DNA of 64,000 nucleotides from Rhinopomastus cyanomelas. Lineage: Eukaryota > Chordata > Aves > Bucerotiformes > Rhinopomastidae. The translations under genes and the position numbers were made by a program. Every line of letters begins with the position of its first letter. The stretch's first letter is position 1. Location: assembly GCA_013400115.1 (NCBI GenBank), contig VXBP01008292.1:1-64000 (forward strand). The letters run 5' to 3'. The notes beneath the pieces were generated by a model. That model did not search any database. It saw only the letters and a list, made by a program, of their open reading frames with translations, and had not been told where the DNA came from. Positions 9,791-22,639 of the stretch are shown here, one piece after another.

Positions 9791-11054
9791 AGTTGTTCTT
9801 TCTGTTCAAGGATTTACCTAAAATTATAGGAGACATCATACTTTCTAGCCTTATTACTCCTCATTGTAGTGTCACATCCATTCAGTAGCTTGCTCTTGCC
9901 AGTGTTGGTGTCTACATGTGCTGTATTTCATCAGCCTGCCCAGGGACTAACTCGTTGGCACATGCTGCTGTTGTTTTTTTGGCAATGCCAATGTAGTTTA
10001 ACTTCAGCAACCTGAAGGACCAGCGTTGCCAACAGCTTAAAGGCACAGCTCTCATTGAACATGAAGTATTTAAACTCCTATGACTTTCTACCCCCTGGTA
10101 AGAAAGTGTTGGCAGCTTTTACCTTGGTGCTGTCATCATTACTCTTTTTTTTTCCCCCCCCCAAAGTTTTCATGGGCTGAGCTAGCAATGCCTGAGGTGC
10201 TTTTGTGGAGCTGCTTCTTGCCAGAAGATAGAGCTTCTGGAAAAGGAACTATCACTTCTACGTTTTTGTGTAGTCAATCTCTGTTAACAGTTTTTTGGCA
10301 GTCTGGAGCAGTTTAGATGGGATAACTGCAGTTAAGATGCTGTTGTTGTGAAACCTACTTTAAATTGACTTTGCTTATTTGTTTTGAAAGTCCATGAGTT
10401 TTGCAGTTGTTTTGAATTTCAAGAGAATTGCAGCCAATATTTAATCACAGAACTAAAGGTACCAGTTAGCATCCGTAGGGCTCGTGTTCTTCGTGATAGG
10501 GTTGACCATGCAACTCAGCTGAGGTCTCAGCCAAGATCTGCAACTCTCAAAACTGAACTCCTGCGGAGCAGGCCACCTCAGTCTGTTGGGGAGGTTTGGT
10601 TGAGCTTCCTTCATAAAGCCCTGGTTGAAAAAACATACCCCTAGTCATGGGAGTTAGAAGAACATTTGGTGTGTTGCAAGCAAGCACTGAATGCTGTCAT
10701 TTGCACCGAGGCTGCGTTCCTGTTGCAGGCACCTGCTCAAAGCCCTGCACGACCTAGATGTGTAGTACTAGCCAGCAGGCAGGAAAGGAACAATGAATGT
10801 AGACAGAAGCCAAAATTATAACATTATTGACTGGTCCATTTACTTATCTCGTCATGACTCCCGAGCCTTGAATGAGTGCTTGATGTCTTGGCTATTCAAC
10901 TGATGGGTGTCCATACAAAGGAAGTCAACTGGCTCTGGCTAGTGTGGTCATTAGTCTGTAAGACTGAAGAAATTAGCCAGGACCCTGACTATCTGGGACC
11001 ATGATTTTCATCAGATTTCCATCAAGGTGACTGTCTCAAAGCATAATTTTTTGT
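9791..11054. other. Non-coding stretch
   Basis: No gene recognised. A polypyrimidine run (T8 then C9) sits near 10146-10164. An 86-codon frame at 10384-10644 rich in Arg and Ser has no recognisable domain. Confidence 0.55.
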
Positions 11055-11796
11055 CAAGTGTAGAGTCTTGCAGCAGGGCAAGAACAACCCCAGGTACCAG
11101 TATACGCTAGGGACTGACCTGTTGGAGAGCAGTTTAGGAGAAAGGGACCTGGGGTCCATGAGCCAGCAGTGTGCTCTTGTGGCCAAGAAGGCCAATGGCA
11201 TCCTAAGGTAGATCAGAAGTGGGATGGTTAGCAGATCAAGAGAGATTCTTCTCCCCCTCTACTCTGCCCTGGTGAGACCATATCTGGAATATTGTGTCCA
11301 GTTATGGGCCCCTCAGTTCAAGAGTGATGTGGAGCTGCTGGAGGGATTCCAGAGTAGGGCAACAAGGATGATGAAGGAAGTGGAGCACCTCCCTTTTGAG
11401 GAAAGGCTGAGGAAGCTGAATCTCTTTAGCTTGGAGAAGAGGATACTGAGGGGTAACCTCATGAATATCTATAGATAGTGAAGGGTGGGTGTCAGGAGGA
11501 TGGCGCTGGGCTCTTCTCAATGTCATGTAGTGATAGGACAAGGGGCAACGGTTGTAAGCTGGAACATAAGAGGTTCCACATCAATCTCAGAAGGAACTTC
11601 TTCCCATGAGAGTGATGGAGCACTGGAACAGGCTGCCCAGGGAGGTGGTGGAGTCTCCTTCTCTGGAGATGTTTAAGACCCGCCTGGATGTGTTCCTGTG
11701 TGATTTGGTGTAGGTGATCCTGCTGTTTCAAGGGGATTGGACTAGCTGATCTTTCAAGGTCCCTTCCAATTCCTTATGGTTCTATGATTCTGTCAT
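11055..11796 (+). mobile_element. CR1 LINE, RT C-terminus to 3' end
   Basis: Plus-strand CR1 from just after the RT active site (gtgtagagtcttgcagcagg) to the tail (ttatggttctatgattctgt). An 84-codon open piece (11224-11478) keeps SRSREILLPLYSALVRPYLE and LPFEERLRKLNLFSLEKR. Its 3' UTR (gtgatcctgctgtttcaagg) is the commonest type in this window. Confidence 0.92.
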
Positions 11797-13880
11797 TCAA
11801 CTTCTACAGCCAGATACATATGAAGTCTTAGAAAATGGAGCGTGGATATTCAACTGCTTGTTTGCTTAGTGTATCCCAGGAAAAACACAGAATTACAGGA
11901 CTTTGTGTCACTTAGCCCCAAAGCTGTAAAAGTACTGAAGCTGAGAATTGCCATTGCTGTTAGGAAGACTTTCCATTTAGCTTGGGCTTGAAGTTCCTGA
12001 AAACCTCTAAAGTGGCTTCCAGTTGTGTGACAAGTCCCAAGACAGGGTGAATTCAAGGGCTTGTGGCTGTGAAGGCATTTCAGTGCATTCTGCTGGGATC
12101 CATGCATCTGTGAGTGCAAATCCCACCAGAGAGGCAGAGAGCTGTGAGGGCTCATTGGCTGCTTATGGCTATTCCAGAGCCTGATGGATGCATTTGGTAT
12201 GTGCTTACGAGAAATATTGGACTGTACTGAAACTAATGGAGAGAATTCTGGAATTGGAGTGGAGCTTGTGTCAGTGCATTCAGAATGCTGGAGAGTCTGG
12301 GTATTGGTGTCTAGGACTTACTACTTGTTTTATGGCTAGACGAAAGAAACGCTACACAAAGATGGGGTGGAGGGTGAGAGTGGAAAAAGATAAGGCACAT
12401 AAAAAAATACTATTTAAAAAAGAAAAGAGAAGATTTAAAGAAATCCTGTGAGATCTGGATACCTGAAAACTTAGTGACCTTGGTGACTTCCAAGTAAGGT
12501 GCAATGTTTTTTGTTTTTTAAGATATACTTTAAAAGCTGATTACCATCTCCATTGCTGACTGCTGTCCCCTTATGCCACATGCATTAGATGAGCCAAATA
12601 ACATTTTGTTTTAACTGGTTTTCCAAGCAATTGTCTCCTCTTGGAGTGGAGGGAAATCCCACATGTGGCTGAGGGGTGTGATTACTGTAGCTTTGTTTTC
12701 ACTGGCATTGAAGTTCTGAGGAGTCATTTCCTTCAGATTTGATGCATTTCAGCTGCTTATGCCAACTGTTTTGGAAGGTGCAAGGTAGATGGATTAGTCA
12801 GAGAAAGATCTGACCTCAGTATAAAAAGTAATTTTCTTACCTTGGAAAAATGTCACTATAGGTTGTTCCTAAAATACGTCAGTTGCACCAAGAGTATCTC
12901 CAGTAACATTTGGAGATGGTCGTGGATATTCTTAGAGGTCTAATGTGTCCAAATTGAAACTGAAACTGCAGAGATCTGGGCAACACTGATGCAGTGATTT
13001 GGGGATTATAGAGGTAATAAACAATTTAGCCACAGTTAAAGCCTGTGCAGCCAGTTCCTAATTTTTGGGTGTTTTTGTTCAGGTTGAGACTGACTGTATG
13101 AACAATGTTTTAATTTGATCACTCTTAGCAAATGGAATATGCTATTAGAAATAGCTTTATGCTTAATTCCTGAATTGATGCAGACTCTCTTTCTGCTGGA
13201 AAAAGTTTTAATTCTACTGAACCTGTTAAAATTATCTGTTTTGCCCCTTACATATTCTTCTTTCTTGTGTTCACACCAGTCTTCTACAGTGTGTCACTGC
13301 TATGCAAGTCTAAATGTGATAATTAATGACTGATTTGTATTTCTATGATCAGTATAATTCCACTAAGAATTTCATATCAGAGTTCATCACAATTAGTCTC
13401 CATGTTGACCTACCTTTCCCCATTGTTTGAGGCAAGTAAGTAATAGTTTGAGGAAAGAAGGATCCAAAAGGAATAAGTAGATTAGTTGAGAGCAGAGCTT
13501 AGGTGGACCATGATGTTTTTGCAAGCCAGAGAGATGTGAAGATCTATTGAATCTGAATCTCTGTCTCTCTGCACACTTTTTTTCCTACTGTGATGTGGAG
13601 ATCATGCACTTTCAGCATTCAGTATTCTTTCTGGTAGTAGAGCAATTTATTTAATGAAAGGCAGTTTCCCTGTATGAGCTGTAGGAAGAAAAAAAAAATG
13701 ATGTATCCAGGCTGCCAGACTTCCTCTGCTAAGGAAGAACTAGGGCTTTGCTTTTGTTTGGGATTTTATATATTTAATTCTCTTCACAAAGAGACAGCTC
13801 ACAGATTTTCTCTTCAGAGTAAAAGTTTTATCCCAAAGATAGTAAATATTGTCAGAGAGATATATTAGTGTGGGTGGAAA
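11797..13880. other. Non-coding stretch
   Basis: About 2.1 kb with no recognisable gene or repeat. It is A+T-rich towards the right, with an A run near 13687. Nothing supports an exon. Confidence 0.5.
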
Positions 13881-14663
13881 CATAGAATCATTTAGATTGG
13901 AAGAGGCCTTTAATATCTTGGCGATCAACCATTAACCCAACTGTGCTAAGCCCACTGTGAAATCATATCCCTGTGTTCCACATCTACATGACATTTTAAA
14001 CATGTCCAGGGATGATGATTCAACCCCCTCCCTGGGTAGCCTGTACCAACATCTGATGACCTTTTCAATAAAGCAGTTTTTCCTAATGTCCAAGCTGATC
14101 TTCCCCTGGAGCAGATTGAGCCGTTTCCTCTTGTTACTTGTGAGATGAGACCAACACCCACTTCTTTACAACCTTCTTTCAGGTTGTTGTAGACAGCAGT
14201 AAGGTCTCCCCTCAGTCTCTTCTTCTTCAGACTGAACTGCTTCAGCTGCTCTTAACAAGGTTTGTTCTCCAGACCCTTTGCCAGCCTTGTCACTCTTCCT
14301 TGGATCTGTTCCAGAACCTTAATGTCTTTCTTGTACTGAGGTGCCTCAAACTGAACCCAGTGGTTATGGTGTGACCTCCCCAGTGCCCAGTACAAGTGGA
14401 CAACCACTACTCTATTCCTGCTGGCTACACCGTTTCCGATACAAGCAAGGATGCCACTGGCCTTCTTGGCTACTTGAACATAGTGCCGGCTCATATTTAG
14501 CTGACGATCAGTCAGTAACTCCAGGTCTGTTTCTGCTGACGAGCTGTCCAGTCACTCTTTCCCCAAGGCTGGGAAGGACACATTACTGTGGATTGTTGTA
14601 ACCCAAGGGCAGAACCCAGTGCTTGGCCTTGTTGAAGTTCATACAGTTGGCCTCATCCCGCTG
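13881..14663 (-). mobile_element. CR1 LINE, RT C-terminus to 3' end
   Basis: Minus-strand CR1. Going from tail to interior it shows the complements of the VESPSL, RRGDL-type, QGRVTRLAKGLENKPC, YWVQFEAPQYKKDIKVLEQ and QVAKKASGILACIGNGVASR segments, and ends with a segment near 14620-14663 (cttggccttgttgaagttca) that codes for the MNFNKAKH-type stretch just past the RT active site. It is interrupted by stops. Confidence 0.88.
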
Positions 14664-14918
14664 AGATTTGTGTACCTGAAAAACTATTTATCACCAAAAT
14701 GTACCTTCTCAGTACTGAAGGTGCAACTGTCCTATAACCCAGAAGCTTCCAACGGAGTGGGGGGAAAATCTTTTATTGAAGCGGGCAAGACAATCTGCCA
14801 CTTTTCTTATCTAAGAAAAGATTAAAATGAATGCTTTTACTGAAACAATGGTGTTACATACTTGACTTATGCTCATGACTTTTCTTGCTCCATAAGAACC
14901 TTTTGATACTGTGATTGA

Positions 14919-15985
14919 GAATCACAGGATCACAGAATGTTAGGGATTGGAAGGGACCTTGAAAGATCAGCTAGTCCAAGCCCCTGGCCACAGCAGGATC
15001 ACCTAGACCAAGTCGCACAGGAACATATCAAGGCAGGTTTTAAATGTCTCCAGAGAAGGAGACTGCCCTGGACAGCCCATTCCAGGGCACTGTCACCCTC
15101 ATGGGAAGAAGTTCCTTCTCAGATTGATGTGGAACCTCCTGTGTTCCAGCTTACACCCATTACCCCTTGTCCTATCATTAGATGACACTGAGAAGAGCCT
15201 GGCTCCATCCTCCTGACATCCACCCTTCACATATTTATAGACATTAATGAGGGCACCTCTCAGTCTCCTCTTCTCCAGGCTAAAGAGACCTCAACCTTTC
15301 CTCATAAGGGAGGTGTTCTACTCCCTTCATAATCTTTGTGGCTGTGTGCTGGACTCTCTCAAGCAGTTCTGTGTCCCTCTTGAACTGAGGGGACCGTAAC
15401 TGAACACAATATTCCAGATATGGTCTCATCGGGGCAGAGTAGAGGAGGAGGAGAACATCTCTTGATCTGTTTGCCACCTTGCTTCTCCAGGATGCTGTTT
15501 GCCTTATTAGCCATAAGGCAACATTGCTGGCTCGTGTTCATTCTGCTGTCCACCAGGACTCCCAGGTCCCTTTCTCCTAAACTGCTCTCCAACAGGTCAG
15601 TCCCCAACTCATACAGGTACCTGGGGTTGTTCTTGCCCAGATGCAAGACTCTACACTTGTCTTTGTTATATTTCATTAAATTCCTTCCTGCCCTGCTCTC
15701 TATCCTGTCCAGGTCCTGCTGAATGGCAGCACAGCCTCTTGGTCAGCCACTCCTCTCAGCTTTGTGTCATCAGCAAATTTGCTGACAGTGGTCTCTAATC
15801 CAAGTCATTAACGAACACATTAGTACTGATCCCAGTATGGACCCTTTGGAGACTCCACTAGATCGAGGCCTCCAACTGGATTGTGCCTCATTAACCACTA
15901 CTCTCTGGCTTCTATCCTGCAGCCAGTTCATGATCCACCTCACTACTTGATCATCCAGACCACTCTGGCTCATGCAAGCCAAAGT
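14919..15985 (-). mobile_element. CR1 LINE, RT core end to 3' end
   Basis: Minus-strand CR1 of about 1.07 kb that reaches into the RT catalytic region. Frames show SGLDDQVVRWIMNWLQDRSQ and RSSGVSKGSILGSVL, where the motif B position normally PQG reads SKG. The FADD codons are intact at 15766-15777 but in another frame. Then follow KCRVLHLGKNNPRYLYELGT, ESSLGERDLGVLVDSRMNTS, the C-terminal segment and the tail. Frameshifts separate these parts, so no functional RT is encoded. Confidence 0.92.
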
Positions 15986-18900
15986 TTTCCTATTAAAAAA
16001 ATGGATCTAAATTGCCCTTCAGCTGGTGATGCTTTTCTTAACCAAAATACTTCGTGTGTAAGCTCTTTGGCTAGGTTACAGAAAGTAATAAAAAGAGTTA
16101 TGCAGGAGATGTTTGCCATCACTGTTGCATCCACGTGAAGCACTTGTCCATGGTGATTAACCTCAACACTTAATGAGAACCACTCTCACATGGGTCTGAA
16201 AGGTTCCGTGTCCCTGTCTAGGAAGACACTGGAGTGTTTTCCCAGATGCAAATCTGGAGGTTCTAGTGTGATAGGAGGAAAAAGCATTGAATATAAAAGA
16301 AAATGAAATAATAAGGTCTTTTTAACATATTTATTATCCTGGCATCTGCTTTGAGTCTTTGCATTATATGTCATTATAAGAATCAAATAACTGAAAACAT
16401 TTTGGTCCAAGTTTCCTACTTAGCACATGGATGCTGCACTTACATTACTAAGTGGGACACCAGGAAAGTGAAGAAATCTTTATTTACAGAAGATGGTAAT
16501 GTGAAACAGAAGTTTTATTTTGGTAGTTTGTCTCGTTAATTCCACAAGCCAGGGTCACAGTGTAATCTAGAATATTCTGTTATTACTGACATTTTAATTA
16601 AACTCTATAATAGAGTTGAAAATAGGCATTTGAAATAACCTTATTTATAGGACCTGAACTTAAAATGTGCATCTGTCTGTCTTTGTGCATGTGTGTGAGG
16701 AGGAGAGAACGAGCCATCAAAAAAAGGAAAGCTCTAATTACTTTAGGAACTACATTTCCTTCAATGAATAGTAATTTAAATACAGGACCTCTTTAGGGGC
16801 TTTAGAAATGAGGCCACTGAATCTGTTTTGATCTGTATTCTTTACAGCCAACAAAAGGGTTAACTGCCTGGAAGAAGGTGGGCATTTTGAAGCACATTTT
16901 TTCTATGAGATAAAGATCATATGAGAATTTACATGTTAATGGAACATTTAGGGAAAAAAATTGCTCTTTGTCAATTGATTGTATAAATATTTTATCTAGT
17001 GTAATATTAGAGGAAGAAAAGCGTGAAAACATTGAGTTTGAATAGTTTTTGAGAGGAAAATTAGGATATTATTGTTGAAGAAATAATATAAAGTAGGGAG
17101 TTACAAGCACTTGATCTAAACTGTAAAAACCTTTCATGCACTCTGGCAGAAAGAGCAGATTAAATCCGTAATGAAATGGGCAACTTTAGGCCTGCATAAA
17201 TTTCCAAGCAGTCTTAGTTTCCCAGGAATCTCTCTTTGCTAGATTAATGGCTAGCAGCCTGCCACATAATGAAGTAGTTTGCCTTGGCAATGTGCTCATG
17301 AATTTATTATGGTGTCCACAAGTGTGCTATATGGCCTAGACATCTTTATAATTCCTGAATTTAGAGCTGCAGTGATGAGCCATTTCGCTCCTAATGGTGA
17401 TGTTGATTTATCACTATGGTCCTCCACTCCACCCTCCAACCCCCTCTTTGACAGTTATAAACGCAGAATACAGGTCATATCATTGATGGAAATGAAATGT
17501 GAAGGTAATTAGATAACGCTGCATGAATATGGGGAAAAAAGTGCGCTGCTCAAATCCTAAATATGTCTGTAATTTTTTTCCTTGGAGCAATTATAACAAG
17601 TTGGTTTTATTTTTACAATTTATAATCCCTTAACTACCTGTGGCTGATTTTAACCAGAGCTTGTGCCTTTAGAGACAAGTAGAACTTTTTCAGTCTGTGG
17701 TTTTTGTTGTAAATTCATTTATCTCCCAATACCTAATTTATTATGCAATTTACACAAGTCACAGCTCATTGCTGATGGGGAGTAATGATTATCCATTCAG
17801 GTTCTTGTGCTGTTCTCTGTGGCTTTATCAAGCAATCAACAGCCAAAGCTGCAGTGATTAAAAAAAAAATCTCTATATTGAAACTAAAACCTGGATTTTT
17901 GTCTTTTATGTTTTCCCTAAAAGAGACTAGAGAAGAGTAGTGTACAAAGTAAATTGGCTGGAGAGGTTTCAAGTCAGTGCATGAGCTTTACTATTTTGGA
18001 TATTTATAACTTGTATTATGGAGTGATCAGGGATTTTAATGGGAATTAGAAAGTTTCCTGGAGAAATAGCTGAGTATTTTAGGAACCAATGTGGTAGAGC
18101 TTTGAAAGTAAATTCACTCCCGTGTAGTGGTGTGTTATGGACTGAAAGAAATAGATCCACCCTGGGATTCTAAAGGAACAGCACTGTGGTTCTTCAACAG
18201 ACTTGTTGGAACCATTTGGGCCTTTTTTTAGCAGATCTTGAGCTCCTGTGAACCGAAAGTTCCAACATGTTATTCAGCTCTAGGGCCTGAGGAGTTGACT
18301 TTTGTGAAAAATTGCAAATAGTAATTTTCCCAATATGTGATCTGAAGGAGAGCGTGTGGCTGAACTGGATATTGCAAGATTTTGAACTGGTTTGTGATTC
18401 AGTGATCAAATGCTTTTATTAATTGTTTTTGAACCTTCTTCATTAGAAAGTGTGGTGCTAACAGACTAGAGGTAGCCAGTTATTTCTTTTTGGACTGACA
18501 CAAAGCTCACTCCAGCCAGAAGAGCAGTTTTGGCTGGTTGTAGAATAGGCATATGAAAACTCGATCTAGATGGGCCAGACTTCCTCAGTCTTTTCAAACT
18601 CACTTAGGTTGGATGGTGTCAGTTGAAAAGTCTGGTAACAGCTCATGACCTGCAGGAATGTTTTGGTGGTTAGGGGCTGGTATGCACTTGAGTTGCAAAG
18701 GCAGGCAACCAGCTTGGTTGAATCGGATCATGTCCAAATTTACCTTCTGATGCTTGAAAATAATTTTGAGTGTCTTTCTCACAGCTTACGATGCTTCCAG
18801 TGCCTGGTCCATCTGTCTTTTTCAACTTTCTGAACCATAAATTTTGTTGGAGTTTGAACAGCAATATGCCTGCAACATAGCACTAATTTTTCTCTGAAGC

Positions 18901-20269
18901 AATTGGATTGACTCAAAATCCTTTCTCAGCTGGAATAGTGTTTTGATTTACAGTTTGTCTTGCTTTGTGAGTAACAAACCAAATCAAAACGGAGCAAGGA
19001 TGATGTTACACCAACAGCTTGGGGTTGTACTGAACAACTGCTTGCCTCTTTAAAGAGATACAACTTGTTTGTAATGCCCTGAACTCAAGAAATTGAGAGT
19101 GGCCAGATCGTCTGATAATGCCTCTCTCCAGTTTTGGAACATCAAGTCTAGATTAAGACTGAGCTGCTTAAGTTGAGCTAAAGGAACCTGGGCTGGCATC
19201 ACTTCTGAAATATAGCATTGACTTCAGAGCAATTTCCTTAGTAGGGCTAGTGATTGGTAGGAAAGACCTTGTCTTGCTGCTTTCAAAAATAGTTTTGCAT
19301 TCCAGAACCAATAATAGAGTATGGCAAATTCAAAGCAAGCCTTAAAATTAATATTTTTAAATTAATATTTCTATTCAGTGCTGAATTTATCCCAGAGAGG
19401 AGATAGAAAGGCAAGGACCACCTTTGCCTCCCGACTTCTCCTCCAGTATATGGCTATTTTCATAGGCCAGCACTACAAGTAATGGCATGGCTTTGGAGAA
19501 CCTCTTTTGAAAGAAGTATTTAGTTCCCTTGGGATGGTTGTCATCTCAACATGAATGATTGCAATATTACTGCTGCCAGTAAAGAAAATGCAGGTGTTAC
19601 CTCTTCATCTTCTCAAAGCTGGTTTGCCTTGAAAATTTAGACTTGGAGCCCAGATTTTCCTAAATGCAGAATTATTCTCCTACAAGGGGAGACTGTGTTG
19701 TTGTTACACCTGGAAGATTTGGATCAAGATTTTCCTGGTCTTTCTCTGACTATTCAAGTGACTGCCAAACATAAACTTGGAGCAGAGATGAGGCCAGTGA
19801 CTTTTGCAGGACTTCCTCTCTCTCCCAGAACTAAACCTTACGTTCTCTTGTCACTGTTGATTTAGATGACAGAAGACTAAGAAATCATTGAACGAAAGGC
19901 ATTTTTAATCTTGGGTGGATGCACAGGAGCCCTTACCCTTGGGGTATTACAAAGCAATGTCTTGTGTCATTACTGCTGTGAACTTGGGGCTAAGGAGGGA
20001 GGATGTAGTGCTCACTTTTCTTGCTCTTACATTCAAGCTCTTAGTCTGTTGTAAATTGCAGAAAAACACAAAATCGTTAAACACAAACATATTAAAACAC
20101 CATTCTCAACATAGAATTTTGCTGTAGACCATACACAGGGCAATTCTGGAGCAGAGCACCTGGAAGAAGTGTGTTGGGTGGTAGTCAGGATACACGTCTT
20201 TTAAGTTTGCTCCCCAAAATAGCTGCTCTGTGCAAGGCTAAGCTGTGTAACTACTTTAGGCCATGGCGG
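15986..20269. other. Long repeat-poor non-coding stretch
   Basis: About 4.3 kb free of recognisable CR1 or exons, the longest such stretch in the first third of the window. Open frames are short and random. An A+T-rich duplicated motif (aaattaatattt twice) lies at about 19346-19371. The part at 17140-17520 has the look of conserved non-coding DNA. Confidence 0.5.
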
Positions 20270-20289
20270 CTCCATGGAAAGGGATCTTG

Positions 20290-21100
20290 AAGCTCCTGAG
20301 AAGGAAAAATTGACTACCCTTATAATGAGTTAGAAGCAGCAAGAACTTGGTTAGGTAACATAGAAACCTCTTTGCAAACTCTGATTAAAAGAGAGTTTAC
20401 ATATGATAATGATGCTGATGAGGATCAGTAGAGAACTACTAAGAAAGTTCCTTGTAGTGCTATGGAATTAGCCAACTTAAGAAAATAATTTACCTGCATG
20501 CCCAGAGAATTGGAAACAAATTTTTTCTGGAGGATTTCTTTATGTGGAGGAGACCAGATTCTGTTAAGTGAAAAAGAAGCTTCTGAGTACTGGAGACCTA
20601 GCATTTTTCTTACAACAAATGACCACAATGTTCTTTGATTCCTGACTCAGCAGGCTGCCTATTGGGTTGGAAGGCTGAATCCACTTGAGAGAGTAGATCC
20701 TCTAGCTATTGTTGCAATGGTAGATCAGCTCATGGAAAGCGTACACAAGGCAGTGTGTTTACAGATGATTTATGACCAAGAATTAGAGCCTGGACTTGAA
20801 TCCCCACTTGTTAAAAGTAGATCTAGAATGAATGACTGCCCTTATTCAGGGACTCCCAGAACCTTTGAAACCTGTGGCTCTACAGCTGCAGAGACAGATC
20901 AAAACTATGTCCCCAGTTGAAAGGATAAGTGTTCCTTGAAGAACAACCTTCCCCTAGGCTTCCCCTAGGGACTCTCAAGGTCAGGATAACATACATTGTA
21001 CATGGGGGAAAGTCACCCAGGAATTAAGTAGCTATGGGTGTAAATGTGGTCCAGTCACTAAAACTGAGTCCAAAATATTGGGTGGGCTGAGGTAAAACTC
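20290..21100 (+). pseudogene. Retroviral gag remnant
   Basis: Broken frames resemble a retroviral Gag capsid region. Visible segments include LNPLERVDPLAIVAMVDQLM followed by ESVHKAVCLQMIYDQELEPG (20680-20800) and, in another frame, LQLQRQIKTMSPVERI-like codons near 20880-20930. Gag forms the particle shell. No zinc-knuckle (CCHC) motif is seen downstream before the protease. The assignment rests partly on position: the block lies immediately upstream of the protease in the same orientation. Confidence 0.6.
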
Positions 21101-21383
21101 CCCTTTCCTCAAGGTAACAAAAACCTCTGTTTCCAAACCTCCCAAGGTGAATAAATGTAACGGCTTATGGACTCCAGGATGGTGAAAAGGTATCCCCAGA
21201 GATCTGATGGATGGGTTGCCTATTGATCAATTGGAAAAATTAATGACAAGGTCACAAAAGGAGTCAGTCATAGTAAAAGAGAAGGCAATGTTTTGTGGTC
21301 TGAGTGCTCCACTGTTAATTGATCTATCAGAGCAATCAATTGCAAAGTGCCCGTTGGGAAACTAGAAACTTCACCCCCCAGAA

Positions 21384-21854
21384 GTGAGTGGGGGGTGTGA
21401 AGGATGGATGCATGTTAGACAGCTCACTGAAAACAGAAGAGGAGATTTATTAATTACTTGCCTCATGGGACCTAAACAAGTGCCAGTGACATTCATAATT
21501 GACACTGGAGCACAAATTCCTGCACTTAAAAAGCAAGATGCTGCAGAAACCGGTGTAATTTTGTCAAAGCGGCAGATGTTCATGGCTGATGCCTTTGGAT
21601 ATGTACAAGCGCATGCCCTTGCCAAAGTTAGTCTGAAACTGTCTGGGGAGAATAAATCTACCTCTGTAACAATGGTAGTCAGCCAGTTCCCTCTGAGCCT
21701 TTTAGAGTTGGATGTCCTGAAAGGAAGAATGTGGACAGATAAGGGCAGGGAGTGCGCCTTCGGTGTCTCACTTATAAAGATAAAACTATCACAAGTGGCA
21801 CCACTGCTCCCCCCACAAAGACCACAGTCTTTAAACCTTACCCCTTACCTTTAG
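21384..21854 (+). pseudogene. Retroviral aspartic protease region
   Basis: A 156-codon open frame with the retroviral protease signature FIIDTGAQIPAL; the active-site triplet DTG lies within 21498-21515. It continues with LAKVSLKLSGENKS and ends in a hydrophobic segment, QFPLSLLELDVLKG. In this family that last stretch usually contains a conserved Gly before a basic residue and Asp; here the position reads Glu-Leu-Asp, which may be damage. The protease would cleave the Gag-Pol polyprotein. The frame is the least damaged part of this ERV. A host retroviral-like protease is unlikely since RT follows directly. Confidence 0.75.
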
Positions 21855-21939
21855 GGGCACAGGAAAAGACAACACCTGTCCTGGAGGGTTTCAAAGAGCA
21901 ACAGATTGTTATTCTTACTCATTCTTGATACAATGCCCC

Positions 21940-22636
21940 AGTTTGGCCAGTCAGAAAACCTAATAGTAAATGAAGACTTACTGTGGACCATCGACAGCTA
22001 AACTCTAATACAGGCCCTTTAACTGCTGCTGTGCCTGATATTGCTGAATTAATTGCCACTATTCAGGAACACACACACTCTATCGTGGCAACTATTGATG
22101 TTAAGGATATGTTCATTATGGTCCCTGTGTAACCCCAGAACCAGAAACAGTTTGATTTTATGTGGGAAGGACAACAGTATACCTTTACATGACTTCCACA
22201 GGGTTATAAACACTCCTCAACCTTGGCACATCATGCATTAGCCTGAGAATTAGAAACTGTCCCACTTGGAGGAGTCAAGATCTGTCAGTACATTATAATG
22301 TACTGATAGGAGGGGAACATTTAGAAAAGGGCAAGATGACATAGGATAGGATTAGCCTCCATTTAGAAAGTTTGGGACTAAAACCCCTCCTGAGAAGACA
22401 CAGAAACTATCTAGTGACAGTAGTGATAGTAAATTTTTAGGGATCTGACAGAAGGAAGGAACTGCATGCATACCCTCAGGTACCTCATCAGCTTTAGACC
22501 AGATTAGGATGCCGGAATCTAAGAAAGAACTGCAGCATGCTTTAGGATTGTTAGTGTTTTGGAGAAAACACATCCCTAACTATTCTATTAATTCTCGACC
22601 TCTGCATGATTTACTGAGGAAAAGGGAATCGTGGGA
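21940..22636 (+). pseudogene. Retroviral reverse transcriptase, broken
   Basis: Recognisable RT segments occur in order: WPVRKPN (near 21945), LTVDHRQLN (near 21980), ATIDVKDMF with the motif A aspartates (22093-22110), LPQGYKHSS (near 22193), and connection-domain-like KKELQHALGLLVFWRKHIP (near 22527-22580). In-frame stops follow the IDVKDM segment and precede LPQGY. The expected YxDD catalytic site is not present at 22289-22306; the DNA there is a perfect palindrome. Homology ends at about 22636, where a CR1 begins. Confidence 0.8.
22285..22306. repeat. Perfect 22-bp palindrome in the RT active-site region
   Basis: The half-site tcagtacatta is followed directly by its exact reverse complement with no loop. 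It occupies the place where the retroviral RT YxDD codons are expected. Confidence 0.9.
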
Positions 22637-22639
22637 TAC

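Noticed and set aside
10384..10644. An 86-codon Arg/Ser-rich frame
   Set aside because: Short, no family resemblance, no exon signals.
21384..21854. A domesticated host retroviral-like protease
   Set aside because: It is followed directly by broken RT codons and preceded by gag-like codons, so it is part of a decayed ERV.
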